22,193 nt of DNA from a virus, in the IMG/VR virus record IMGVR_UViG_3300034066_001227, positions 1-22,193 of that record; one strand, 5' to 3'. Both the position numbers and the translations under genes were made by a program. Shown piece after piece: positions 1-9,119 of this stretch. The stretch's first letter is position 1. Each line of letters opens with the position of its first letter. The notes below the pieces were generated by a model that searched no databases, had not been told where the DNA came from, and saw only the letters and a program-made list of their open reading frames with translations.

Positions 1-1323
1 ATGGATGACATTCTTGGTCAGTTCAGATTATCTGTTACAGAATCGTTAGGAAACTTTAATGAGTTATTCTATTTAGATACACCAATTACTTGTACTCCAT
101 TCTTGGAAAAGTATGATGACTTATTAGGGGGATGGACCGCTGATGTAACAATCAAGGTAATGATTCCTCTTGATAGATGTGATGCGGCATTCAATTCATT
201 CTTAACTCCAACACCGACTACAACTCCAACAAACACACCAAGTAATACTCCAACAGGAACACCTGGTGCTACACCATCACCTACCCCAACAAATACGGAG
301 ACAAGCACCGCAACACCTACTCCAACAAATACAGAAACTCCTACTCAAACTCCTACTCAAACTCCTACAAATACGGAGACAAGTACTCCAACACCTACCC
401 CAACAAATACAGAAACTCCTACCCCTACGATGACTCCTACTCAAACAGGAACAGGAATACCACAAGTAACACCGACTCCAACTCAAACGAACACACCAAG
501 TTCGACACCATTCCCATTACCTGAAACACCAGCGTTATGGTATGATTCAACAAATACAGGAACGGTAGATTTAATTTCATCAGGTGGAACAAATTATGTA
601 TCGGTATGGAGAAGTGCGGGGGTTTATCAAAAAGCACTATCAGGTGCTACAACAGACCAAATGCCAATCTATTCTGGTTCAAGTAGATTCCCGAACAATC
701 CAAATATTGTTAGATTCACTAAAAATAATACAGCAGCATTAAGAGATGTTTTATCACAAAGATTTGACACAACATTTATACCTCAAACAGGATTCACATT
801 CTTTGAGGTTATTGCAAACCCTGTTGGTGGAAACTATGTAAATGGTGGTCCTGCTCAATTCGTATTTCCAGTACAACTTTTTTCAGGAACAACACTCGGT
901 GGATTTGGTTCACCAACTCAATTCGTACAGGCATTCAATATTGGGGCGACAAATAATGGTTTAGTATCCAATACAGTTATAAATGGTGTGGTAACATCAA
1001 ATAATATATTAAACTGGTCAGCACAAAGTTTGGGTGACAAGTATCTATATGTTCAAAGTATTGGATTCCCGAACCAACCATTACCATTTGAATTAAACAA
1101 TAGTGCGTCAACATTAACGACACAAGTAACAGGAACAACAACCGCAGGATTTAATGCAGTTGTAATAGGACAAATTGCAACATCAGGAGGAACATTAAAT
1201 ACAACATTCAACGCTGGTGCTGAAGTCGCTGAAATTATGGTATACAACAGAGTATTGAACTCAACTGAAATAGACCAAGTTCAAAACTACTTGAGAGATA
1301 AATGGAGATACACCCAATGGTAA
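1..1323 (+). CDS. Tail-associated protein with Thr/Pro stalk and C-terminal LamG-like domain (probably 5'-truncated by the window)
   Basis: The reading frame is open from base 1 and gives 440 residues. Residues 1-68 form a small domain containing [14 protein letters not shown] and a Cys near residue 60; I associate this with the C-terminal part of a tail protein of Bacteroidota phages, so the true start is probably upstream. Residues 69-176 are an almost pure Thr/Pro/Asn/Gln/Glu stalk. Residues 177-440 form a LamG/concanavalin-like domain: it opens with ALWYDS, has a VWRS motif, and ends with VYNRVL, a YLRDKW helix and a terminal Trp. The same domain recurs in the genes at 7166 and 15588. The likely role is a virion-displayed adhesin binding sugars or the host surface, which is inferred from fold type only. 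It ends 6 nt before the next gene. Confidence 0.7.
   Translation: MDDILGQFRLSVTESLGNFNELFYLDTPITCTPFLEKYDDLLGGWTADVTIKVMIPLDRCDAAFNSFLTPTPTTTPTNTPSNTPTGTPGATPSPTPTNTETSTATPTPTNTETPTQTPTQTPTNTETSTPTPTPTNTETPTPTMTPTQTGTGIPQVTPTPTQTNTPSSTPFPLPETPALWYDSTNTGTVDLISSGGTNYVSVWRSAGVYQKALSGATTDQMPIYSGSSRFPNNPNIVRFTKNNTAALRDVLSQRFDTTFIPQTGFTFFEVIANPVGGNYVNGGPAQFVFPVQLFSGTTLGGFGSPTQFVQAFNIGATNNGLVSNTVINGVVTSNNILNWSAQSLGDKYLYVQSIGFPNQPLPFELNNSASTLTTQVTGTTTAGFNAVVIGQIATSGGTLNTTFNAGAEVAEIMVYNRVLNSTEIDQVQNYLRDKWRYTQW
205..528 (+). repeat. Thr/Pro-coding low-complexity stalk, first copy
   Basis: These 108 codons encode mostly [10 protein letters not shown] and TPTP units. An imperfect DNA duplication of about 55 bp is visible: the segment starting AAATACGGAGACAAG at 291 returns at 369, 78 bp further on, with few changes. 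The + strand of the tract is A/C-rich and poor in G. It links the N-terminal virion domain to the LamG-like domain. Confidence 0.85.
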
Positions 1324-1329
1324 TATAAT

Positions 1330-1926
1330 ATGTTTCAATTAGCACCTTTACCATTAACTGAAAGAGCACTCAACAGGTTTGGGGAATTGTTTACGCAACA
1401 CATCAAACAAAAACTTCAACAGAGTATATATCCATACGCACCAGGTTATAATGGTGGAGGAACAATCAGACCTGGTAGTCCTGGTAATAAGGTTGCTACA
1501 GGTAGATTATTAAATTCAATAGATTATTCTGTTGAGATTGATTTGAATGGTGACCCAACTTTGGTCCTGACATATTTAGATTACTTTGACAATGTGAATT
1601 GGGGTAGAAGACCAAAGAAGAAAAAAGTTCCAATTACTAATATATTGGAGTGGATTGGAATCAGAGGTATTGCTGCCCAAAATAATCAGGGTATTCCAAT
1701 AAGCCCATTATCATTAGCGTTCGCTATACAAACCAACATATATAAGTTTGGTATTAAACCTACCAATATTTATGATAAAGGATTAGATGGTTTGTTAGAT
1801 TTCGTTGATAATCCTCCACCAGAATTAGCAGATGAATGGCAAGATGTGTATGACATGATTGCGGAGGATGTAAATAAATTTTTGGAACAGACAATAACTG
1901 TGACAATACCATCAAGAATAGAATAA
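1330..1926 (+). CDS. Putative tail-completion / HK97 gp10-like protein
   Basis: A 198-residue protein. The visible pattern is VATGRLLNSIDYSV (about residues 55-70), an aromatic-rich YLDYFDNVNWGRRPKKKK stretch, ILEWIGIRGI, then LAFAIQTNIYKFGIKPTN. The order (TGRL..SI, then a GRRP loop, then a W-I-x-x-R/K-G-I helix, then an A-x-x-I-x-x-x-I-x-x-x-G-I-K-P helix) resembles HK97 gp10-type neck/tail-completion proteins, which sit at the head-tail junction and cap the tube. It follows the stalk protein through a short A/T-rich TAATATAATATG junction and ends 1 nt before the next start, so it is probably translated with its neighbours. The family assignment is by motif pattern only. Confidence 0.55.
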   Translation: MFQLAPLPLTERALNRFGELFTQHIKQKLQQSIYPYAPGYNGGGTIRPGSPGNKVATGRLLNSIDYSVEIDLNGDPTLVLTYLDYFDNVNWGRRPKKKKVPITNILEWIGIRGIAAQNNQGIPISPLSLAFAIQTNIYKFGIKPTNIYDKGLDGLLDFVDNPPPELADEWQDVYDMIAEDVNKFLEQTITVTIPSRIE

Positions 1927-1927
1927 A

Positions 1928-3571
1928 ATGAGTTTAACATTAAACATAAGACAGATGCCGTTGGAGGCAACCCCATCACACTCGGACCATACATGGAATG
2001 TTGTGATGAATGATTATTCGGCTTACACAGACATTAGATTAGTAGTCGATGTTTATAAAAATCCATATCAAAATGATTCAGGTTCAACACAGGACTATGG
2101 TAAAGTATCACGATTATTGATTCCACCAAATCAGTTGGGGAATTGTATCTTCAATGTGGAAACCATTATCTATAATTTGGTTGACAAGAACCCAAGAAAC
2201 ATGGGTGGGATTGCAAATGTTACATCAGGAACAGCACAAATGAATCCATATTTGGTTAGAGTTGCTGATTCACAAACACAATCAATATCTGCCAATACAT
2301 CTCAAGCAACCATCGTAAATGATAGAACCTCCACATACTCATTTTCAAATGGTTTTAACGGAGGTTATGAAGGATTTGACAACATATATCACATCAATGA
2401 ATATCGTCTCTTATTCGGGATACAATACACCACTACGGGGGGAACTGTTACACAAGTCCCTACCAACTTTGCGTCTTACACAGGATACACAACTGGTGCT
2501 AATTTATCTATCACAGATGCGAGTGGTCAACCATACGGAATTATGATATGGCCTGGTGTTCAAGACAACAAACAGATGTCTGAATTATTTTATTATTCAA
2601 ATCAAAACTTGAATGGTTCAAGAAACTATTTGAACACACAGGTATACGACTATCAAATGAGTACAGGAAATACAAGAGGTAATTTTATGTCAACCTTTGG
2701 AAGTGCAACAATACCAATGACTATTCTTGGTTCAAATGTGTATCAAACAAGATACAGAACTCACTACTACAAATGTCCTATTATCGTTGGATTTATGTAT
2801 GGTGGTAATCCCCTATTCAACAACACAAATCAAGTTGGGGGTATTATGTATCTACAAAAATCACAGGGTAATGGTCAAATGAATTATGACACCATTCAGT
2901 CAAACCCAATCAACTTTACAGCAAGAGCAAATGCACAGAATGTTGCCCCATACTCATATCTGTCTCAAAGAATTGCTTATGGAATCTTCAAACCAAATCC
3001 AACTATTAGAACTGATAGTGATGTTGCAATCTTCTTATCAAACAATGTGTTAGGATACGATTACGATGTCTATGGTTCATCTGAAATTGTTCAGTATAAG
3101 ATGGTAGGGGACGAATGTTTTAACTCGCCAGTGAGTTTTCTTTTTTTATCAAGAAGCGGAATTTGGGATACATATACATTCACCAAGAAATACACAAAGA
3201 GATATGCTCTTAACAAGAAGACATACTCACAACAAAAGTCATTAAATACTGCATGGTGGAATAGACAATCTTATGATTCAGCGGAGACAGTATTCTACGG
3301 AGATGCAGCAGAACTTGTAACAGTTGATTCAAACTTCGTGTCTCAAAATGATGTGGATGTTATTGAGGATTTATTGATGTCCCCTTATGTTTATCAGATA
3401 GAGGACAACTGGCTCCCATCAACAAACCAAGATTTTATCTATCCGTATTTAATTCCTTGTACAGTTCAGAACAAAGAGGTTAAAGAATTTCTTCAAAAGT
3501 ATGAGAGAATATTCCAATATACTATAGAACTTAAACAAACTCCTTACAGAGATTTCAAATTACCATTCTAA
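1928..3571 (+). CDS. Large tail/baseplate-like structural protein
   Basis: A 547-residue protein without signal peptide or membrane segment. The composition is typical of beta-rich virion proteins: high Asn, Tyr, Thr and Ser. The C-terminal part contains LNTAWWNRQSYDSAETV, VTVDSNFVSQNDVDVIEDLL, MSPYVYQIED and a final YERIFQYTIELKQTPYRD. I recognise this pattern in large proteins lying between tape measure and fibre genes in Bacteroidota phages, where the exact role is mostly unassigned. Its stop is followed after 1 nt by the start of the next large gene (TAATATG), so the two are probably translationally coupled and may act together in the distal tail. I cannot name a catalytic or binding function. 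Confidence 0.5.
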   Translation: MSLTLNIRQMPLEATPSHSDHTWNVVMNDYSAYTDIRLVVDVYKNPYQNDSGSTQDYGKVSRLLIPPNQLGNCIFNVETIIYNLVDKNPRNMGGIANVTSGTAQMNPYLVRVADSQTQSISANTSQATIVNDRTSTYSFSNGFNGGYEGFDNIYHINEYRLLFGIQYTTTGGTVTQVPTNFASYTGYTTGANLSITDASGQPYGIMIWPGVQDNKQMSELFYYSNQNLNGSRNYLNTQVYDYQMSTGNTRGNFMSTFGSATIPMTILGSNVYQTRYRTHYYKCPIIVGFMYGGNPLFNNTNQVGGIMYLQKSQGNGQMNYDTIQSNPINFTARANAQNVAPYSYLSQRIAYGIFKPNPTIRTDSDVAIFLSNNVLGYDYDVYGSSEIVQYKMVGDECFNSPVSFLFLSRSGIWDTYTFTKKYTKRYALNKKTYSQQKSLNTAWWNRQSYDSAETVFYGDAAELVTVDSNFVSQNDVDVIEDLLMSPYVYQIEDNWLPSTNQDFIYPYLIPCTVQNKEVKEFLQKYERIFQYTIELKQTPYRDFKLPF

Positions 3572-3572
3572 T

Positions 3573-6500
3573 ATGTTAAGAATCAGGACCACCGTAAATA
3601 ATGAGAACATCTTTTTAGACCTATACAAGAATGAACCTGTATTGTTGTCATTATCATTTGCGGAACTACAAGATATAACCAAGAAGAACTCAAACTTCTC
3701 GAAGGCGTTTTCATTGCCAGGTTCAAAGAAGAACAACGAGGTGTTTAATTTCTTCTATGACCTGAATGCAATCCCAACAACCTTTGACCCCAACAATAAG
3801 TTCAATTCAACTTTGATGTGGGATGGTTATGAAATCATGGTAGGTTATATTCGTTTGAATGGTGTAACGATTACAAATGGTGAGATTATCTATCAGGTTA
3901 CATTCTACAATCAGGTGGGAGATTTGATGGCAAACATTGGTGATAAGTTCTTATTTGATTTGGACCTTAACTATCTATCACATCCATACGACCCATCAGT
4001 TATTTTGGAGTGTAATCTTGACCCCAACTTATTCCCATTAACAGGAACAACAAACTACTCTTATCAGAATGGTAAGACGATGTGGGGACTATACAATATT
4101 GGATACGAATACATCTCTGCAAATACAATCAATTCGGAAATAACACCACTGGTTCAGTTTACACCAATTACTAATTCAGGTGGAACAATATCTTATTCCC
4201 CAACAGGAGGAACATTTGATTTTTCAGGAACACCAGTACATGATTATTATTTCAAACCTGCAATCCAAGCCAAGGAGTTATACGAAGCTATTGTAAGAGA
4301 GGCTGGTTATATAGTTGAATCAAACTTCTTTGAGACAGCATATTTCCAAAAGTTCTACATGCCATTAAAGTTCGTAGATGAGACCATCTATTCAAGAAAC
4401 GCCATACCTCCATGTTATACCTATACAAATTTTGGATTAGTACCAGATTTTGGTGGAGTATTTACAAATCCTGACACCAATGTTCAATGTAACACATTAG
4501 GTTGGACTGGTAATTCAAACTCACTAATAATTCCTGAATCATACGCAGGTCAATATACTTTTAGATTTACATTTACCGTTACTCCAACAACGGCATGTGA
4601 CGCATTCTTGTCAGAATTTCCATATATCAATTTTATATTTGATGATACAATCACAGCACCTATATCATTATATTCTAATTTCGTATGTGATTTAACGCCA
4701 ATAACAATTTCATTTGACCAAGTATTCAATTTATCGGGAGCGTCTACATTACAATTCTATTTTCAGGGGGAATATATTGTAGTTGATTCATTTGAATTTC
4801 AAGTAGTACAAGGACCAAGATTTATTCCAAATGGTTCTATCATCAATTACGATATTGAGTTCCCTGAAAACGATTACAAACAGATTGATTACATAACCTC
4901 TGTAAACAAGTATTTTAACCTCGTGGTTGTCCCCAATCCTGATAAGCCTACTAATCTTATCATTGAACCTATTATTGACTATATCGGTAAAGGAGAGGTG
5001 TTAGATTGGACAACCAAAATTGACTTTAATCAAACTCAAAACTTATATCCGACAACAGCCTTGTTGAACGGAACATTGGAGTATGAATTCAAGTTGGACC
5101 AAGATTATGCAAATCAGGATTTTAATTCTCAAAGTAACAGAATCTTTGGTACTGATAAATTCAAATTAGGATTAGAGTTTAAGGATACGACAACCAAATT
5201 TAGTTATGTCTTTTCATCCCCTATTGATATTACCTTGAATAACTCCTATGTGCCAATTATCACCATGAACTCAATGTCAAAGTTGAAACAGGTGGATGTA
5301 TCAGGTCAAACACAACAAACATTCGTACCATTTAAGATATTACCAAAACTTACATTTAGAGGTCTAACATTACCAGTTGACAACTATGGATTCTTGGGAG
5401 GAACAGGTACAACTCTTGGGGATGTAACTTGTGTTAGTGGATATACAATCAATGTAACTGACCAGGGTTGGATGAAGTGGAACGATTGTGATGGAGTTCA
5501 AACATATAATTATTTTTATCCTGGCGTTCAGTATATAAGTAATGGTTGTATCAATCCATCAACTGTAAATGCTGGTTTCCCATTTGCTGATTTAGCGAAT
5601 TGGACTGTAACATTTACAGGTACTCCTTGTAGTACGGTAGGTCCTGTTTCAATCTATCAGTATTGGTATATGGACCAAGCACAACAAGACAGATTTACAA
5701 ACCTCAACAGATTTACAACCTATCCATTCAACTATACAGGGTTCTCACATTACATCAATTTTAGAGGGGAAGACCAATCAAATGTAACCCCTGCTGAATT
5801 CTCGTTTGTGGCTGATGACTTATACAACATCTACTACGAACCTTATGTTCAGGATTTAATATCAGAGGAGAACAAGTTATACGCTGCCAAGATTTATCTG
5901 TATCCCCAAGACATTCAAAAGTTGAGGTGGAATGAAAAAATCTTAATTAACAACACCTACTTTAGAATCAACAAGATTACTAACTTCAATGCGTTGGAGC
6001 CTGCGATATGTGATATTGAATTAGTTAAGTTAACCAAAGAATACCCAAGTCATCCAAAGTTATTCTATGACTTAATTCCTTGTTCAACAGGGGAGACATT
6101 ACATACCAATTCAGACATCATGTTTAACCTGTATGCATACGCAGGAAACTATGTTAGATTGTATGATGAGTCATTAAGTTATTTGGGATGTTATGGTGTG
6201 ACAGTTGTGGATGAAGACCCGAATGTAAACTATCAAAAGTTTTGGTTAGCAACAGGTTATACTTCCAATTTAGTTGGTGTGTATCCTGATTGTGGATGTA
6301 CAGGTAGAACAGAGTTTGATATAGTTCAAGAGGTACCAGGTGAAGACAGATTATTCTGGTATTCAGCATTGGATTGTGCTACGAGTGCAACGACTTACAC
6401 ATTCAAGTCAACAAACGCTGACTTACTAACAGGAACAACATCTTATAAATTATATAACACAGGAACGACAGAAACGGTATGTATCTTTAACCCAAGACCA

Positions 6501-7148
6501 ACATTCATTCAAGCTACACCATGGCAGTATTTATCGGCTTATACTGATTGTGCGGAGTGTGAATTTATACCACCAAGTCCTACTCCTACAACAACACCAA
6601 CCAATACTCCTACCCCAAGTATTACTCCGACAATATCTTTAACACCAAGTCATACACCGAGTCCAACTCCAACAAATGAAGGATGTACTCCATGTTATAC
6701 TTACCAGTTGTATTTTGAAGATGAGGATTTCCCAAGAGCAAGATTATTAGCAAATTATATTGATTGTAATGGTAATCCTGCAGTTATTTCAGTGAGAAAC
6801 TTTATACCTGTAAATGTATGTGCACAACAAGATACAGTTTATTGGGATGATGTACCACCACCTGAAAATTATATTAACAACATTGGTTCTTGTGGTTCAT
6901 CTTGTCCAACACCAACTCCAAGTAATACACCTACCCAAACACCAGTAAACCCTAATCTTTGTACAGCATGGATTATTGACAATAGTGCGGGATTCTATGG
7001 TATAAACTGGTCAGGTATAATTTGTGGAACTGAAACTTCAACAGGAGGATTCATAGCAGCGGGAAACATTCAATATACACAATGTTTAGTAGACGGAACT
7101 CTTGGATATACAGGAACACCAATAATCAGTATAGACGCGATATGTTAA
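3573..7148 (+). CDS. Very large tail/baseplate-like protein with C-terminal Cys-rich modules on Thr/Pro linkers
   Basis: A 1191-residue protein, the longest in the window. The N-terminus has LQDITKKNSNFSKAFSLPGS, DGYEIMVGYIRLN and IIYQVTFYNQVGDL, a pattern I associate with large distal-tail proteins of Bacteroidota phages. Residues to about 990 look like beta-rich structural domains. A Thr/Pro linker (about residues 1000-1036) leads to a Cys-bearing module opening with CTPCYTYQLYF. A second linker (about 1112-1127) leads to another opening with CTAWIIDNSAG, which ends the protein at DAIC. That last module resembles the first module of the next protein. Baseplate or tip location is inferred from size and neighbours. 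It may present small binding domains at the tail tip. No enzymatic motif was seen. Confidence 0.55.
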   Translation: MLRIRTTVNNENIFLDLYKNEPVLLSLSFAELQDITKKNSNFSKAFSLPGSKKNNEVFNFFYDLNAIPTTFDPNNKFNSTLMWDGYEIMVGYIRLNGVTITNGEIIYQVTFYNQVGDLMANIGDKFLFDLDLNYLSHPYDPSVILECNLDPNLFPLTGTTNYSYQNGKTMWGLYNIGYEYISANTINSEITPLVQFTPITNSGGTISYSPTGGTFDFSGTPVHDYYFKPAIQAKELYEAIVREAGYIVESNFFETAYFQKFYMPLKFVDETIYSRNAIPPCYTYTNFGLVPDFGGVFTNPDTNVQCNTLGWTGNSNSLIIPESYAGQYTFRFTFTVTPTTACDAFLSEFPYINFIFDDTITAPISLYSNFVCDLTPITISFDQVFNLSGASTLQFYFQGEYIVVDSFEFQVVQGPRFIPNGSIINYDIEFPENDYKQIDYITSVNKYFNLVVVPNPDKPTNLIIEPIIDYIGKGEVLDWTTKIDFNQTQNLYPTTALLNGTLEYEFKLDQDYANQDFNSQSNRIFGTDKFKLGLEFKDTTTKFSYVFSSPIDITLNNSYVPIITMNSMSKLKQVDVSGQTQQTFVPFKILPKLTFRGLTLPVDNYGFLGGTGTTLGDVTCVSGYTINVTDQGWMKWNDCDGVQTYNYFYPGVQYISNGCINPSTVNAGFPFADLANWTVTFTGTPCSTVGPVSIYQYWYMDQAQQDRFTNLNRFTTYPFNYTGFSHYINFRGEDQSNVTPAEFSFVADDLYNIYYEPYVQDLISEENKLYAAKIYLYPQDIQKLRWNEKILINNTYFRINKITNFNALEPAICDIELVKLTKEYPSHPKLFYDLIPCSTGETLHTNSDIMFNLYAYAGNYVRLYDESLSYLGCYGVTVVDEDPNVNYQKFWLATGYTSNLVGVYPDCGCTGRTEFDIVQEVPGEDRLFWYSALDCATSATTYTFKSTNADLLTGTTSYKLYNTGTTETVCIFNPRPTFIQATPWQYLSAYTDCAECEFIPPSPTPTTTPTNTPTPSITPTISLTPSHTPSPTPTNEGCTPCYTYQLYFEDEDFPRARLLANYIDCNGNPAVISVRNFIPVNVCAQQDTVYWDDVPPPENYINNIGSCGSSCPTPTPSNTPTQTPVNPNLCTAWIIDNSAGFYGINWSGIICGTETSTGGFIAAGNIQYTQCLVDGTLGYTGTPIISIDAIC
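6570..6680 (+). repeat. Thr/Pro linker within the large tail protein
   Basis: About 37 codons encode units such as [14 protein letters not shown]. The tract separates the main tail-protein body from the first Cys-bearing module. A shorter linker of the same composition lies at about 6906-6953, before the last module. Composition is the same as in the stalks of the LamG-bearing proteins. Confidence 0.75.
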
Positions 7149-7153
7149 AAATA

Positions 7154-7161
7154 TATTTATA
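7154..7161 (+). promoter_or_regulatory. TATTTATA box 4 nt before start codon
   Basis: An exact TATTTATA, ending 4 nt before the ATG at 7166, in the 17-nt gap after the large tail gene. The same box precedes the genes at 11462, 15588 and 18240. It could be a late promoter element or a translation-initiation element; the sequence alone does not decide. Confidence 0.5.
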
Positions 7162-7165
7162 AGTA

Positions 7166-8644
7166 ATGAGTTGTAATTTTTATGTCCACAATGACTCCGC
7201 AGGGGGTAGCAAATATATTTCAGGTACAACTTGTAGTGGTACTGTAGCATATTATACATTAACACTTGGTCAATCTGTTTGTATGGATGACGATAAACCC
7301 TTAATCAATCTAAATGGATTGGTTATATCTGGTTCATGTTTTCCTATAACACCAACCCCATCAACAACTCCTTATGGTTATTGTTATGTATCGGGAGAAA
7401 CTCAAACATTTGGGGTATTCCAATGTCCAAATAATGGTATATTGTATAATGACATTTATGGTAAGTTAGTATTGTACGCAACCATTGAAGGTAATATCGT
7501 ATCATCACATCCTGATTTGTCATTTGTAATAACTAATGGAACAGAGTTTGAAACTATTGTAATTCCTGATGGACAAGAATTTACAGAGTTTGTATATCCA
7601 AGAGTCAATTTCTTTTATACAGAAACTGATTGTCTTCTTGAGACCTTACCTGATTGGGAAGTGTTTACTCCACCAGTGACAAGATGTTTATTCTTTACAC
7701 CGACACCGACTGTCACACCAACGGTTACTCCTACGATGACGCAGACACCTACCAATACCGCATCACAAACGCCTACTAATACTTCAACATCAACACAAAC
7801 GCCTACTAATACTTCAACATCAACACAAACGCCTACTAATACTTCAACATCAACACAAACGCCTACTCCTACAACAACCACAACATTAACACCTACTCCA
7901 AGTGCAACCGCAGGTCCATTTACCCCATCAGGAATAACAGATTTATATTTATGGTTTGATGCAGCAAACAATTCAGATTTTTCATTAAGAGTTGCAGGAG
8001 GTACATCTTTCATTTCTCAATGGAGAGCGAGATATGGTGGACAAGTTGTAAATCAATCAGAAGCCTCATTTCAACCAAGATACACACCAGGTAATTGGGG
8101 ATTACCATACACAGGAGTAAGTTTCACAGATTTAGCAGATTTCCTATCAGGTTCAACTACAACAACAGCAATTCCATCAGGTAATACAACTTTTGTAGTT
8201 GCGAATATTCCAAATGCTGTTGATACTGTATTATTCCAACTTGATACAGATAATGGTGAGGGTGTTTCAAGTTTATATACAACTTGGGACCAGAGATATC
8301 TTGGACCTGATTTTATAATTATTGAAATGAGGAGTGTTTCAGGAGCATCAAACTATGACCCATATAATGTAATTTCAAAATATCCAAAAATGCTTGGTGT
8401 ATCAACAGGAAATACAACAACACAAAACGCAACATTTAATGGGGTGAATGCATTAACAGGTAGAACTATAACTAATGGAACTAATATTGTTGGTGTGAGA
8501 ATGAATACACCTGCGGGAGAAAGAAAAGCCTCTGGTAATATGTCATTATTTGAGGTTATTGTTTATAACAGAGTTTTAAGTAACGCTGAACAACAACAAG
8601 TGATTAACTATCTAAAAACTAAATGGAATTATAATAGTTGGTAA
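7166..8644 (+). CDS. Virion adhesin-like protein: Cys module, beta domain, Thr/Pro stalk, LamG-like domain
   Basis: A 492-residue protein. Residues 3-58 are a small module with four Cys (3, 23, 39, 58) opening CNFYVHNDSAGG, similar to the last module of the preceding protein. A very short PT linker (61-69) follows, then a beta-rich domain (72-174) with Cys at 73, 87, 156 and 174, a Thr/Pro/Ser stalk (178-248) and a LamG/concanavalin-like domain (about 255-492). The last domain opens LYLWFDAANN, has an SQWRARYGG motif and ends VIVYNRVL ... YLKTKW ... W. The start is the ATG just after the TATTTATA box. It probably belongs to the tail tip or fibre set and displays a carbohydrate-binding-type domain; that role is inferred from the fold and the context. 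Confidence 0.65.
   Translation: MSCNFYVHNDSAGGSKYISGTTCSGTVAYYTLTLGQSVCMDDDKPLINLNGLVISGSCFPITPTPSTTPYGYCYVSGETQTFGVFQCPNNGILYNDIYGKLVLYATIEGNIVSSHPDLSFVITNGTEFETIVIPDGQEFTEFVYPRVNFFYTETDCLLETLPDWEVFTPPVTRCLFFTPTPTVTPTVTPTMTQTPTNTASQTPTNTSTSTQTPTNTSTSTQTPTNTSTSTQTPTPTTTTTLTPTPSATAGPFTPSGITDLYLWFDAANNSDFSLRVAGGTSFISQWRARYGGQVVNQSEASFQPRYTPGNWGLPYTGVSFTDLADFLSGSTTTTAIPSGNTTFVVANIPNAVDTVLFQLDTDNGEGVSSLYTTWDQRYLGPDFIIIEMRSVSGASNYDPYNVISKYPKMLGVSTGNTTTQNATFNGVNALTGRTITNGTNIVGVRMNTPAGERKASGNMSLFEVIVYNRVLSNAEQQQVINYLKTKWNYNSW
7697..7909 (+). repeat. Thr/Pro/Ser-coding stalk, second copy
   Basis: A 71-codon low-complexity tract between the Cys/beta domains and the LamG-like domain. It contains the exact 30-bp tandem repeat listed separately. 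The + strand is A/C-rich and G-poor. Confidence 0.85.
7771..7860 (+). repeat. Three perfect 30-bp tandem repeats
   Basis: The 30-bp unit beginning GCCTACTAATACTTCAACAT occurs three times with no mismatch at 7771, 7801 and 7831, plus the first 7 bases of a fourth copy. Each unit encodes ten residues, so copy-number change keeps the frame and only alters stalk length. Perfect identity suggests recent expansion by slippage or unequal recombination. Confidence 0.95.
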
Positions 8645-8645
8645 T

Positions 8646-8942
8646 ATGAATTATATTGTATACACAAACGAGAATGAGTGTGATTCTTTAATATCACAAA
8701 TAAACAGTTGTATTGGATTGCCAACTGAAGATGGTTTAACTGTAACATGGATGAGTTCCCCAAGTACAATATGTCTGTTTGACCTTGAAACAGGGGACAA
8801 AACAAATATTGGATATGGTGTTGTTATTAACGATGAATCAATAGATTGTTTAACCCCAAATCAAAGAGATGAAATAATAACATTACAAGGAAATATAAAT
8901 TTATGTTCTTGGACTCCGATTATTATATCAGGAACAACTTAA
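8646..8942 (+). CDS. Small hypothetical protein (98 aa) between adhesin and tape measure genes
   Basis: A 98-residue protein beginning MNYIVYTNENECDSLISQIN. It starts 1 nt after the adhesin stop in a TAATATG junction, which suggests translational coupling. Four Cys (12, 22, 43, 68) plus Cys87 are visible; no membrane segment or signal peptide is seen. The opening (a YIVYT strand then a helix with a run of polar residues) resembles small proteins encoded next to fibre genes in Bacteroidota phages. A fibre-accessory or fibre-chaperone role would be possible, but this is only positional inference. Tail-assembly chaperone is an alternative because it lies upstream of the tape measure gene. Its frame continues, after one TAA and three codons, into the 55-residue ORF at 8952. 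Confidence 0.6.
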   Translation: MNYIVYTNENECDSLISQINSCIGLPTEDGLTVTWMSSPSTICLFDLETGDKTNIGYGVVINDESIDCLTPNQRDEIITLQGNINLCSWTPIIISGTT

Positions 8943-8951
8943 AATTTAACT

Positions 8952-9119
8952 ATGGAAATAAAAATATTTACAGATGGAGAGCCATCGGAGATTAGACCTC
9001 TAACTCCTCCGAAACAGATAAACGAAAATTTGAATGAACTATCAAAGTATTTTCCATTTTTAGTGGACAATATGAAAATGATTTCATTTTTAGAACAATA
9101 CATGAAACATGGCAAATAA
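8952..9119 (+). CDS. Short ORF (55 aa) overlapping the tape measure start
   Basis: ATG at 8952, TAA at 9117-9119, encoding 55 residues that begin MEIKIFTDGEPSEIRPLTPP and end QYMKHGK. It fills the otherwise empty 166-nt interval between the 98-residue gene and the tape measure gene, and overlaps the tape measure start (9109) by 11 nt in another frame. The same 11-nt overlap arrangement occurs between the genes at 11462 and 13119. It lies in the same frame as the gene at 8646, separated by a TAA and three sense codons. The position just before the tape measure gene is where tail-assembly chaperones usually sit, but the protein is short and I recognise no family. Confidence 0.6.
   Translation: MEIKIFTDGEPSEIRPLTPPKQINENLNELSKYFPFLVDNMKMISFLEQYMKHGK

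Noticed and set aside
7771-7860. Regular 30-bp repeats as a CRISPR array
   Set aside because: The copies abut without spacers and lie in frame within a coding stalk, so they are coding tandem repeats.
7615-8013. 132-codon minus-strand ORF rich in Val/Gly/Cys repeats
   Set aside because: It is the antisense reading of the Thr/Pro stalk (ACT/CCT codons read backwards give Val, Gly and Cys). Long antisense ORFs at 69-308, 277-486, 15870-16298 and 17324-17521 have the same cause.
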